NCBI GenBank assembly: GCA_039000515.1 | Contig: JBCFYV010000001.1 | Span: 14,028,928 to 14,092,927 of the forward strand | Direction: 5' to 3' | DNA: 64,000 nucleotides | Source of the DNA: Timema cristinae | Lineage: Eukaryota; Arthropoda; Insecta; Phasmatodea; Timematidae | Shown here: in pieces, positions 57,701-64,000 of the stretch | Layout of the letters: each line of letters begins with the position of its first letter | Position numbering within the stretch: the stretch's first letter is position 1 | Notes under the pieces: model-generated | Seen by the model: the letters and a program-made list of their open reading frames with translations, nothing else | What the model was told of the DNA's origin: nothing | Databases searched by the model: none | Made by a program: the position numbers and the translations under genes

Positions 57701-58282
57701 TACTATAGTCATGTAGCTAAGTTTGTGTACCTTACTATAGTCCTGTAGCTAAGTTTGTGTACCTTACTATAGTCCTGTAGCTAAGTAGAATATGGAGCCC
57801 TTGGCTCAAAGAGTCAAAGTCCTGCACGTTTAACGGACCGAGGGGGGTAATTACCGTGCACATTCTAAGCACGGGACTACATAAACACACGACTTTCAAA
57901 TAAACTTGTCGTAGAACACGATGTCTAGCACCACAACACGGATCTGTAAAAGCTTAGTAAACACAGGCAAGCAAGCTGGGAGATGGTCTCCCGTACCACT
58001 CAGCTACGTCAGTTGTCAAATGTAACTTTGCTCTCATTGCACATGAGGTGAATGGGAGATTGTGACGGGTGGGTGTCTTGCACCAGGGACCTTCCTGAAC
58101 CTATACATGGTTTGCTAGTGAGGAGGTGACACAAGTACGCGCAGACCGGTAGTTTGCACCGGGGACCTTCCTGAATCTATACATGGTTTGCAAGATAGGA
58201 GGTTAGTCAATTACTCACAGATGGGTTTTTTGCACCAGGGACCTTCCTTGTCCTCGACCAGTATGTTGTAGTTCCTGTCCAT
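41814..58282 (-). CDS. SLC17-type anion/phosphate transporter (sialin / vesicular glutamate transporter-like), nine exons, complete
   Basis: Major facilitator transporter for organic anions or phosphate, expected in plasma, vesicular or lysosomal membrane; substrate not deducible. Exons in transcript order: 58282-58219, 50620-50484, 50373-50144, 47835-47748, 47666-47444, 45560-45411, 44440-44308, 42573-42323, 42002-41814. They sum to 1465 nt; with two presumed missing bases, 1467 nt or 488 residues plus stop, the usual SLC17 length. Family words: [13 protein letters not shown] (helix 1), an NGS glycosylation site in the first loop, [28 protein letters not shown] (helix 4 Arg), [57 protein letters not shown] and the C-terminal VQPWN. 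All joins agree in phase except exon 3 to 4 (one base short). Insect paralogues are often called putative inorganic phosphate cotransporters. Confidence 0.93.
42160..42322 (-). repeat. 38-bp tandem array of transporter exon 8 end plus splice donor
   Basis: Four donor-bearing copies, counting the real one, plus a partial copy lie on the intron side of the exon 8 donor at an exact 38-bp period (agactcacct at 42201, 42239, 42277, 42315). On the minus strand each reads gttcatgatgagagtgag followed by gtgagtctat. The real exon end reads gttcacgatgatagtaaggg then agag|gtgagtctat. Thus each unit carries an exon-edge copy and a consensus donor. Confidence 0.95.
42323..42573 (-). CDS. Transporter exon 8: helices 9-11 region
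   Basis: 251 nt, two bases plus 83 codons. Acceptor gttcaacag next to 42574; donor gtgagt at 42322-42317. It encodes [60 protein letters not shown] and [11 protein letters not shown]. The acceptor at gttcaacag was chosen because it completes the family's N-S-I-x-H-W-G-P join in phase. Confidence 0.95.
42574..42905 (-). repeat. About 45-bp tandem array containing the exon 8 splice acceptor
   Basis: Seven to eight copies (starts at 42574, 42619, 42664, 42715, 42759, 42802, 42847, 42892). On the minus strand each ends tgattgttcaacag|ctcat, like the true acceptor tgattgttcaacag|CTCAC. The first copy adjoins the exon. Later copies differ by small gaps; one is 51 bp. Confidence 0.95.
42906..44307 (-). 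other. Transporter intron 7, rest
   Basis: AT-rich, with no coding or element signal recognised. Confidence 0.5.
44308..44440 (-). CDS. Transporter exon 7: helices 7-8 region
   Basis: Acceptor tctgtcgcag; donor gtgagag; 133 nt, 44 codons plus one base. It encodes [20 protein letters not shown], then [20 protein letters not shown] and FNSI. SALPYL is a constant SLC17 word. Confidence 0.96.
44800..45006 (-). repeat. tRNA-derived SINE (family B), reverse orientation
   Basis: Shows 'gtactaattactctaatct', 'gaggaagtgtacccaaattt', 'agggagagtgtagaaccatt', the box B complement 'gagattcgaacctcgctctc' and the head end 'atgcggctcactggagcagg'. Confidence 0.82.
45411..45560 (-). CDS. Transporter exon 6: start of second MFS half
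   Basis: Acceptor cttgtttacag; donor gtgatt; 150 nt, 50 codons, phase 0. It encodes [40 protein letters not shown] and [10 protein letters not shown]. The PTYM.SVL.F.I word is typical of SLC17. Confidence 0.97.
45561..46375 (-). repeat. 46-bp tandem array containing the exon 6 splice acceptor, about 17-18 copies
   Basis: On the minus strand each unit reads ccctgcttgtcttgtttaca then g|actccaagaccctctaga. The true junction is cttgtcttgtttacag|ACTCGCAAGAC. All units therefore keep the pyrimidine tract, the AG and about a dozen exon-like bases. Copies alternate between 'cttggagtctg', 'ggactgcgagactg' and 'ggccctggagactg' variants. Confidence 0.96.
46530..47443 (-). repeat. 31-bp tandem array carrying a donor-like GTAAG in each unit, about 29 copies
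   Basis: On the minus strand the unit is ggtaaggcaggacaagaggc followed by acattagacgt. The array runs straight into the exon 5 donor GACAAG|gtaagacaagac. Left-most copies (46530-46780) are diverged and truncated. Together with the acceptor array it makes up nearly the entire 1883-bp intron. Confidence 0.95.
47444..47666 (-). CDS. Transporter exon 5: helices 5-6 and central loop, one base missing
   Basis: Acceptor cgtgtttcag; donor gtaagac. It encodes (G)[38 protein letters not shown] and, one frame over, [20 protein letters not shown] then [15 protein letters not shown]. Length is 223 nt whereas phases demand 224. The missing base lies at about 47546-47552 (aaccaagcac), most simply an A lost from a three-base run. 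Confidence 0.95.
47748..47835 (-). CDS. Transporter exon 4: loop and helix 5 start
   Basis: Acceptor cttgttccag next to 47836; donor gtaata; 88 nt. It encodes [20 protein letters not shown] then GRFATWVYA plus one base. It begins in phase 0 while exon 3 ends two bases into a codon, so one G (ccag|ggcg expected, ccag|gcg seen) is probably missing. Confidence 0.94.
47836..48010 (-). repeat. 32-bp tandem array containing the exon 4 splice acceptor, five to six copies
   Basis: The word acgcc (complement ggcgt) recurs at 47832, 47864, 47896 and 47928, with acgtc at 47960. On the minus strand units read ccttgtt(c/t)ag|gcgta; the true junction is tcttgttccag|GCGTT. The acceptor and first four exon bases are thus part of the unit. 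The outermost copy is degenerate. Confidence 0.94.
48290..49945 (+). pseudogene. Polinton/Maverick-type DNA polymerase B relic, interrupted by a SINE
   Basis: Protein-primed family B DNA polymerase as found in Polinton/Maverick elements and related adintoviruses. Seen on the plus strand, antisense to the host transporter: exonuclease word [14 protein letters not shown] near 48600-48650, PFKEAIIIA near 49320, [14 protein letters not shown] near 49385-49430, CYPDRTD near 49600, and a SLYT/YPIGHP segment near 49890-49940 resembling polymerase motif A (SLYP). Stops and frame changes occur throughout and a SINE splits it at 48928-49228, so it is dead. No other Polinton genes were found nearby. Confidence 0.75.
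48928..49228 (+). repeat. Family A SINE, full length, inserted in the polymerase relic
   Basis: tRNA head with tctaggggtaaggtg and box B ggtttaatcc, the standard body and a (TAA)n tail. The target site duplication is ttgggattgta (48917-48927) and ttggggattgta (49229-49240). Confidence 0.93.
50144..50373 (-). CDS. Transporter exon 3: helices 2-4
   Basis: Acceptor catgttccag; donor gtgagt at 50143 downwards; 230 nt ending two bases into a codon. It encodes [60 protein letters not shown] and [12 protein letters not shown] weaker donor (gtttgt) ten bases earlier was rejected because it cuts the QGLS word. Confidence 0.95.
50484..50620 (-). CDS. Transporter exon 2: helix 1 and first loop
   Basis: Acceptor tttgttccag; donor gtcagt; 137 nt (two bases plus 45 codons). 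It encodes [40 protein letters not shown] and NPNFE. The NGS site lies in the first loop, where SLC17 members are often glycosylated. Confidence 0.95.
50645..50840 (-). repeat. 30-bp tandem array just upstream of exon 2, about 6.5 copies
   Basis: On the minus strand the unit is gtcggtcatgtttctcccag followed by agagagacta. Each unit contains an acceptor-like tttctcccag. The true acceptor (ctgtttgttccag) lies 25 bp from the array and resembles it only weakly. Confidence 0.92.
51227..51480 (-). repeat. tRNA-derived SINE (family B), reverse orientation, best preserved copy
   Basis: Complete from tail (ttagcaccgcgtcttactac, cgttcgggttatacgc) through body (gcatttgcgtggagggagag) to head. The complement of the head is cccgcctcggtggcgtagtt with box B gg(a/t)ttcgaatctc-like sequence. 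The tail is shared with family A. Confidence 0.88.
51595..51888 (+). repeat. Family A SINE, full length with target site duplication
   Basis: Head gacctggtggtctagggata, box B ggctcaatcc, standard body and tail. The flanking repeat acggccttcta / acgcccttcta is at 51584-51594 and 51889-51899. Confidence 0.9.
51900..52320. other. Transporter intron 1 stretch, nothing recognised
   Basis: AT-rich and unique; no coding signal. Confidence 0.5.
52321..52374. repeat. Short near-perfect hairpin, 17-bp arms
   Basis: atgttaaattggtctac (52321-52337) pairs with gtagaccagtttaacat (52358-52374) with one mismatch, leaving a 20-base loop. It lies about 190 bp upstream of the DDE transposase relic. Confidence 0.85.
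52560..53536 (+). pseudogene. mariner/IS630-type DDE transposase relic
   Basis: Readable in shifting frames. The N-terminal part has [20 protein letters not shown]; then come [12 protein letters not shown] and [19 protein letters not shown] (the family's QQDGAPxHY with catalytic Asp), [17 protein letters not shown] and a final intact stretch [20 protein letters not shown] running to 53533. From family knowledge these are landmarks of the insect transposases with RGPxxWPxRSPDLTPxDFFLW. Frames shift near 52800, 53030 and 53250, so it is inactive. Terminal inverted repeats not identified. Confidence 0.82.
54174..54798. mobile_element. Non-autonomous hAT-like element with a nested SINE
   Basis: Left end CAGAGGTCCTCAACCTTTTT; the complement of the right end is CAGGGGTCTTCTCCCC. 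The 8-bp repeats gtgtagac (54166-54173) and ctgtagat (54799-54806) agree at six positions. A family A SINE lies inside at about 54286-54553, and a (TG)n tract at 54699-54726. Confidence 0.7.
54286..54553 (+). repeat. Family A SINE nested in the hAT-like element
   Basis: gtgacctggtggtctg lacks the 'aggggtaaggtgtcag' segment of box A. Box B ggttcaatcc, body and tail (cgaacgggtagtaagacgcg) are normal. Confidence 0.88.
55668..55735 (+). mobile_element. hAT-like terminal fragment
   Basis: CAGGGATAGACAAACTGCGG followed by cccgccgcc and a second cggcccgcggg resembles the ends of CAGGGGT-type hAT elements above. The opposite end was not found. Confidence 0.4.
55803..56055 (-). repeat. tRNA-derived SINE (family B), reverse orientation
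   Basis: Tail 'gcatcgtgtcttgctactta', body 'gcatttgcatggagggagag', 'accaaccgggatttgaaggc' and head end 'gtgcggtcactgaagcagg'. It is preceded by poly-T runs. Confidence 0.82.
56410..57785. repeat. Minisatellite, 32-bp unit, about 43 copies
   Basis: The unit is 'tcatgtagctaagtttgtgt' followed by 'accttactatag'. Two main variants (tcatgtagctaagtttgtg and cctgtagttaagttggtg) alternate in blocks, which shows local duplication of multi-unit segments. It lies in transporter intron 1 about 430 bp from exon 1. Confidence 0.97.
58079..58235 (-). repeat. 75-bp tandem duplication spanning the transporter exon 1 donor
   Basis: 'ttgcacc(a/g)gggaccttcct' occurs at about 58079, 58154 and 58230. The third is coding (exon 1 residues GPWCK on the minus strand); the others are intronic. 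The unit covers the exon's 3' part and the donor region. Confidence 0.9.
58219..58282 (-). CDS. Transporter exon 1 with start codon
   Basis: ATG at 58282-58280, then [20 protein letters not shown] and one base before a consensus donor gtgagt (58218-58213). 64 nt, that is 21 codons plus one, complementing the two-base start of exon 2 and giving a join of P-I-S-S-S-F-G-I-R. The total length then fits the family. The hydrophilic N-terminus before helix 1 is normal for SLC17. The frame is open a little upstream of this ATG, so an earlier start is not excluded. Confidence 0.85.
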
Positions 58283-58331
58283 CTTCCAAGTTGAATAGCT
58301 CTGCAATACACTACAACTGGAAACTGCCACA

Positions 58332-59558
58332 TAGTGATTGGCAGAATCGGATGGATAGAAACGATTCATTCGATTATTCTGAATAATCGATTCATTCGAT
58401 TATTCTGAATAATCGATTCATTCGATTCTTTTAAAATTATTCAAATTAAAAAATCATTCTATGACAATAGCTGACTTGACGTGAGCTGGACGGTTCATTC
58501 TCTTACCACTCACTCCCTTGCTAGAATTGCTGAGGAAAATCGCTATCGCTATACAAGTCTTCATTTTTATTAAGTTCATTTTCAATAAATAGTCCCCATT
58601 GCTTCTAAGGATAGTTTAATACAAAGTTTAATTGGTTGTACAGTTTACAATCGAATACCAGCCAAAAATAATTCGAATGAAAATTACAAAATGATTATTT
58701 TGCTACATTACTACGTAGATTTTTTTTTCTTTCGTTTCTTTTAAATTTTACCTTCCTAATTAACTAAACGCATATAGCACGAACGGTTTGAGAGATAAAT
58801 TATTTTAACGTTGACTTAAATGTATTAAGTAGATAAGCATATACTTTTTATGTATTTAATAAAACATTGCCTGGCCGTAATATTCATATCGTATTGTAAT
58901 TGTATTCAATGAAATAATTTTACATTCTTATAACACAAAATATCATTATCCAGCAAAATTACGTCGTCGTTTGTCGAGTAGTAATTGTGTGTTTGATTCC
59001 ACGTGAAGCTTTCAGGAGGCATATAATTGATTAATTTATTCAAATCGAAAGTATTTTATCACTTACCCGATATATATAAATAGGATTGTAAGTTTATATA
59101 TTTTTGTTATGTTTAGGAAATATTAAAGGGTCAATTATTACAACTCTTTTAAACTCAAAGGGAAATGTATGTTCTTTATTTTATTATTAATCGTACACAA
59201 AAGTATTTATATTAATTGCGAGTTACTTATGTGACGCGTTCAAACATTCACTGTATAGTATTTTGTTGTGGCTATACTTTGGTCTTTGACACTGGCACAA
59301 GGAACTAAATAAAGTAATAGAAAAGTGTTGATAAGCTATTGGGAGATATGACAGCAGGGTGAAGATAATAGTAGCACAAAGAAAAACGAGCAACTAGTAA
59401 CTACTTTTAGTTAGAAGTAGTAAACAAACATCCGATTATTACCGACTCTTTACTACTTCTCAAAATCATTCGAATGATTCTTTCGATTCATTCGATTATT
59501 TTTCAAAGTATCGAATGATTATTCGATTCTTAAAATCATTCGATTATAACCATCACTA
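58332..59558. mobile_element. hAT-like element 50 bp upstream of the transporter start codon
   Basis: Left end TAGTGATTGGCAGAATCGGA; the complement of the right end is TAGTGATGGTTATAATCGAA. Flanking 8-bp repeats ctgccaca (58324-58331) and ctgccaaa (59559-59566) agree at seven positions. Both subterminal regions are rich in attcgatt words; the left one contains a 28-bp triplicate (gattcattcgattattctga unit, about 58363-58435). 1227 bp, no transposase frame. Confidence 0.8.
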
Positions 59559-59670
59559 CTGCCAAATGGCAGGGAAAAGAGGGGGGCACAGCTGCCATCT
59601 GGCGGAGGGCGCCAAAACAAGATATTTTAACATACCCGTCGAGTTATGGGAGTTACAACACATTCACTAA

Positions 59671-59679
<9 letters not shown>

Positions 59680-59741
<62 letters not shown>
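59680..59741. repeat. (AT)n microsatellite, about 31 units
   Basis: Pure TA/AT alternation over about 62 bp. The open frames across it on both strands are artefacts of the repeat. Confidence 0.98.
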
Positions 59742-59744
<3 letters not shown>

Positions 59745-60542
59745 ACTTTGGTTGAACAAAATATAAATACAAACAAGTTCGGGGAAATTTCTTCTGGAGG
59801 GATGTTTGGATACAACATATTTGGCCTGTACTAAGCATGAACAACCTTACCTGTGAAAAAACAGTTGTTCCAGTTCACAGACATATACATATTTCAGCTC
59901 AGACTGAGCGGTAGAGCACGAGAAATGATAATAAAAAAATGTACTTGAAATAAAATTTTAAAAATAAGGTAAGAAAGTTATTTATTTACTGTGTTCACTT
60001 CCTCAATGTTAAAAAAAAAAGTTCCCTGCCTATCGGGTCGGCCAGTATTACACACAATTAGGTTATACAATATTATTCACACTCGTAAATATTGATGAGG
60101 GACTCAGTGGTAGGGTTATGGTACCATTTAAGTGACCTACAAAAAAATGCTTATACATAAAATAAAGATATAATATAAAAAAAATTACAACACAAATGCT
60201 CCTCACAATAATCCGATATGGGAAACTGCGAGAATAGAGGTCCCGAGTCTTTGACACTCTTATAGGGCCGTAAACAGTAAAAAAAACCTTTTAACTCTTT
60301 TTTATATAGGTGGGGTTCCCGAAATTCAGTCACAAAATATGACTGGACTGGTCTGAGTTGAATTGAATCATGGAGAAAAAGATATAATCGCCTTTTTCTA
60401 CCCTCAGAGAAAGAAATGGGCTCACCATACAAAATGTAGCTTGGGCTGCTCACGTTGCAAAGAACGGCCTAGCCCCACCGGACTATGCTGGATGGAATTT
60501 CTCCTTCTCGTAGAGCTTAGGCACACGCATACGATGTCTGCT
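59742..60542. other. Upstream stretch, nothing recognised
   Basis: AT-rich and unique; no gene or promoter element can be named. Confidence 0.45.
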
Positions 60543-60895
60543 TCATATTCTTATGGGTAACTTCCCTGTTAGAAAGTTAGTTCCCAAAAAATAAAAAATT
60601 AACTTGAGCTCGCCACGGAACCTCCGCTCACCGCCATCACTTTTTTTTTCCTCTCTCCCCTCCTTGCAGGAATCTTTCCGCCTAGACTGCTTTTTGCGCG
60701 CATCTTCCCAGAATTACCCCAAAATTGCCCGTAATAGGTGGCAAGATTCCCGCAAAATATCCAATTTCCAGTATAGCCTTCCTATAAAACGATTACAAAC
60801 TTGGAAAAACCTCTAAAAATCAATATTAAAATTCTAATTTCCTAAAAACCACAAAAAAAAACATTTATCGCCTTCCTCCTGATCAAAAAAAAAAC
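60543..60895 (-). repeat. Left arm of a large inverted repeat (about 350 bp)
   Basis: From 'tcatattcttatgggtaact' to 'cttcctcctgatcaaaaaaa' it is the imperfect complement of 62938-63281. It has a rather GC-rich centre (gcgcgcatcttcccag, cggaacctccgctcaccgcc) unlike the surroundings. Confidence 0.93.
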
Positions 60896-60944
60896 TGGCC
60901 GCCAACAAAAAAACCAACAATAATCATAAATATATATATTATTT

Positions 60945-61300
60945 CTCCCTCTGCCATCTCACGGCAGTAATGCTCCCCTAGCAACACGCTCGTGTGGCGA
61001 GTTCGTGAACTACTCATATAATCAAGATGGATCCCATAAAGAAATTTATAATTAATGAAAATAAACAGAAAAAGAAACCACAATGGGAACCACCTTAAAT
61101 AGTTAATATCCCCGGATAAGAGCAACCAAAACGAACGTGCTGCCAAAGCGGCCATTAATCACACCACACTAATATATATTTATATAAAGAACAATTTAAA
61201 AAAATCACAATTATTATAATTAAATTACGAGATGGTAGGAATAAATTTTTAAAAATACCTCGGGAATTATTGAAAATTCTCACAGTGCCCCGTAATCTCG
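60945..61300 (+). repeat. Left copy of a direct repeat
   Basis: 'gccatctcacggcagtaatg', 'tagcaacacgctcgtgtggc', 'cccataaagaaatttataat', 'ttaaatagttaatatccccg' and 'gtgctgccaaagcggccatt' recur in order at 63320-63760. Confidence 0.93.
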
Positions 61301-62937
61301 TAAGGGAGGTTTAAACCAAGTTAAAATCTGTTCCTACGTGATTCTAAGAAAGTTAAGGAATTTTTAATAAATCTCTAGACAGTTACAAAGACAATGTTGG
61401 TACAACTATATACATAATTGGAAAATCGGTGTCAAAATTATTTACAAACATTAAACACAATTAAGTTTAAAAAGTTTCTTCTTTTTTCTTTTATTTATTA
61501 CTTTTCTTGAAATAATTAGATTAACAAATTATATTTTACAGGTCAAACGAAAGCCAGTCCTTCCTGTTCATCACTGCCAAACATCACTGATCGTCACAAT
61601 ACCTCATAACTGGTTGGACCAAGATTTTCCCAGACGTGAGAGTATCAAATACCGTTTTATGTATAAAACACTTCAAAATTCTCAAATAATTACACACCGT
61701 GTCATGTTGCTTGTCCTCTCTTTATTAAAACTTAATAAACTCTTATAAACATATCCATCTAGCATTTACTTACTTTACAGAATGGAAACACAAACATAGT
61801 TAGGCCTAGAATTAGATGATTTTCACCAAACCTAGTCTGGACACGGTAGGACATATTCATTATGTTCTTTAGACCTTAGTTTATAATTATAATCCTCTAA
61901 ATAGTCTCTTACCTCTCTTTAAAATAAACAACCCACCAAGTGGTTGGCTTGCCTAGCTCATCAAACACAAACAAACAAATGTCACATTACAGTTACAAAC
62001 TGATTCTATATGAAAGGATTGCAAAACAATTGTCATAGAAATTAATCCTGTTAGTAAAACTCTTAACAATAGCTTCCTTATGAAGTCCTGCGGTTAAACA
62101 TATCACTTCACTATCCAAATAATAGTTTTTTTACAACAAAATATATACATGTTGGACACAACCACCTCTGTGCAGATAAGGTTGCTTTAGGTATGTATAA
62201 CAAGACGACCTCATGTGCTTCAAAAGTAAGCTTTGCCTGCCCACTAAAATCTACATCAAACTTGTGTTCACACACACAACAAATGTATCTCTAGCCCCAG
62301 TGCCTGAACCAATACAAACACACCTGCTAGGCTCTTAACCCTAGATAGGCCTATTAAGGTGTTAAACCCCCTTATTAAAATTTAGAGTAAGAATACAAAA
62401 TATAATTAATCAAAACCCAAAAATGTGACCAACTAAAACAGATATTAAATAGTAACCTACATTAGTTCAAATTAAGTATTAAAACAATATCTATAAAAGT
62501 AATAAAACTAAAATAAAATAAAATAAATACTCCATGAACTTTTAAGTACAAAAAAAAAATAGAAAAATACATATATAAATATAAAAAGAACAATGTGACG
62601 AGGCAACCCAAAACTATACTATTACTGTATACTGTCTGTCCAAAGTCAATGTCTCGTCCAGTCTGTCAAACGAACCACAGCAAAGTCCACAAGTTCTACC
62701 AGCTTCCGTCCCAATCACCAAGTGATTGATCCACGATCAAAACGAGCCATCCCAAACCTCAACCATCATTGGCGAATGAAAAAAATTAAAAAAAAAAACC
62801 AAATCTCTAAATAAACCCTAACATAAACAACAAAACCAGCAACTTGAACTTAATCTGAAAGTCTTCAGGTAGATAATTTACTTGCGGGTAGCCTGATCAA
62901 ATAAATTTGCCCGCAAAAAAAGGTCATAATATATATT
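61301..62937. other. Interior between the repeat arms, no gene recognised
   Basis: AT-rich. A hairpin-like motif, cttgcgggtagcctgatc with ttgcccgcaa, lies at about 62880-62918 next to the right arm. No convincing coding frame. Confidence 0.5.
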
Positions 62938-63281
62938 AGTTTTTTTTGATCAGGAGGAAGGCCATAAATGTTTTTGTGGTTTTTAGGAAATCAGAATTTT
63001 GGTATTGATTTTTAGAGGTTTTTCCAAGTTTGTATTCGTTTTATAGGAAGGCTATACTTACTGGAAATTGGATATTTGCGGGAAACTTGCCGCCTATTTC
63101 GGGCAATTTTGGGGTAATTCTGGGAAGATGCGCGCAAAAAGCAGTCTAGGTGGGAAGATTCCTGCAAGGAGGGGAGAGAGGAAAAAAAGTGACAGCGGTG
63201 AGCGGAGGTTCCGTGGCGGAGCTCCGAGTTTATTTTTTGGGAAAGAACTTTCTAGCAGGGAAGTTACCCATAAGAATATGT
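62938..63281 (+). repeat. Right arm of the large inverted repeat
   Basis: Complement of 60543-60895 with an estimated 85-90% identity. It is followed within about 20 bp by the direct repeat copy at 63298. Confidence 0.93.
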
Positions 63282-63297
63282 AGCATATATATATGCC

Positions 63298-63641
63298 TAT
63301 ATTCTTTCTCCCTGACCATCTCGCGGCAGAAATGCTCCTCTAGCAACACGCTCGTGTGGCGGGTTCTTGAACTACTCAAATAATCAAGATTGATCCCATA
63401 AAGAAATTTATAATTAATGAAAATAAGCCAAAAAAGAAACCACGATGGAAAATGACTGTAAAAAGGTAAGTAATAAAATAATGCAAAGATTAATATAATA
63501 TAAAATTTCAGACATGTTTTGGTGTTTTTCCAAAGACGTAAGCTACCAGGGAACCACCTTAAATAGTTAATATCCCCGGATAACAGCAACTAAAACAGAC
63601 GTGCTGCCAAAGCGGCCATTAATCACACCACAATATAATTA

Positions 63642-63672
<31 letters not shown>

Positions 63673-63765
63673 TATTTTTTAAATCACAATTATTATAATT
63701 AAATTACGAGATTGTAGGAATTAAAAAAATACCTTGGGGATTATTGAAAATTTAAAATTCTCACA
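63298..63765 (+). repeat. Right copy of the direct repeat, about 100 bp longer in the middle
   Basis: Collinear with 60945-61300 but has an extra segment at about 63449-63551 (aaaatgactgtaaaaag ... gctaccagg) absent from the left copy. The extra segment contains gtaagt (63466) and tttcag (63506-63511). Confidence 0.9.
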
Positions 63766-64000
63766 ATATTGCCATGTGATAATCAAATAGCGGATGTGTA
63801 TTGGATTCACCCGGAACTAGTTTTCCCCACCATATATATCATGACTTACAAGCGCACACGTATTGTGGTGGGGTGGAAGGGGACGTGAAAAAAGGCCATT
63901 GTTTTCGCCGTTTTTATAGTAAAATATTTTTATTGTAAAAAAAAATCAAATATTTCTTCATTAGAAACAATAAAGTTTAATTTTCTCCACACAGTGATAT

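Noticed and set aside
59627..59844. Open frames rich in Tyr-Ile repeats on both strands
   Set aside because: Translations of the (AT)n microsatellite.
63466..63511. A 46-bp intron in the right direct repeat
   Set aside because: gtaagt and tttcag are present, but the size is at or below the usual insect minimum and no coding frame flanks it.

Overview
The window is eukaryotic nuclear DNA, almost certainly from an insect. It is AT-rich, has GT-AG introns, and carries a short run of the insect telomere motif TTAGG. It also holds many tRNA-derived SINEs, hAT/Tc1/piggyBac-type transposon relics and an unusual number of minisatellites. The protein kinase is closest, by family knowledge, to insect conventional PKC (Drosophila Pkc53E type). 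I cannot fix the order; a hemipteran-like genome is only a guess.

Two host genes can be read exon by exon, and all joins were checked by reading phase. (1) On the + strand, 66-18565 holds the last ten clear coding exons of a conventional protein kinase C: end of C1B, C2, V3 hinge, the whole kinase domain and the C-tail. The pseudosubstrate, C1A and first part of C1B lie left of the window. (2) On the - strand, 58282-41814 holds a complete nine-exon SLC17-type (phosphate/sialin/vesicular glutamate-like) major facilitator transporter of about 488 residues. Its start codon lies on a small exon 7.6 kb from exon 2. The genes are convergent and separated by about 23 kb (18.6-41.8 kb) of AT-rich DNA without recognisable genes, filled by MITEs, SINE fragments and minisatellites. 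Beyond 58.3 kb, upstream of the transporter, lie a hAT-like element, a long AT microsatellite and a composite of inverted and direct repeats at 60.5-63.8 kb.

Introns hold relics of mobile elements: a broken piggyBac-like transposase (15.1-16.7 kb), a mariner/IS630-type DDE transposase relic (52.6-53.5 kb) and a decayed Polinton/Maverick-type DNA polymerase B (48.3-49.95 kb) split by a SINE with target site duplication.

The most striking observation is that many minisatellites sit directly on splice junctions and their units contain a copy of that junction (exon edge plus GT donor or AG acceptor). This holds for five, perhaps six, splice sites of the transporter and one or two of the PKC gene. 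One transporter intron (45561-47443) is built almost wholly of an acceptor-bearing array and a donor-bearing array. Four single-base phase breaks in otherwise conserved exons all fall in one- to three-base homopolymers and look like consensus errors rather than gene death.
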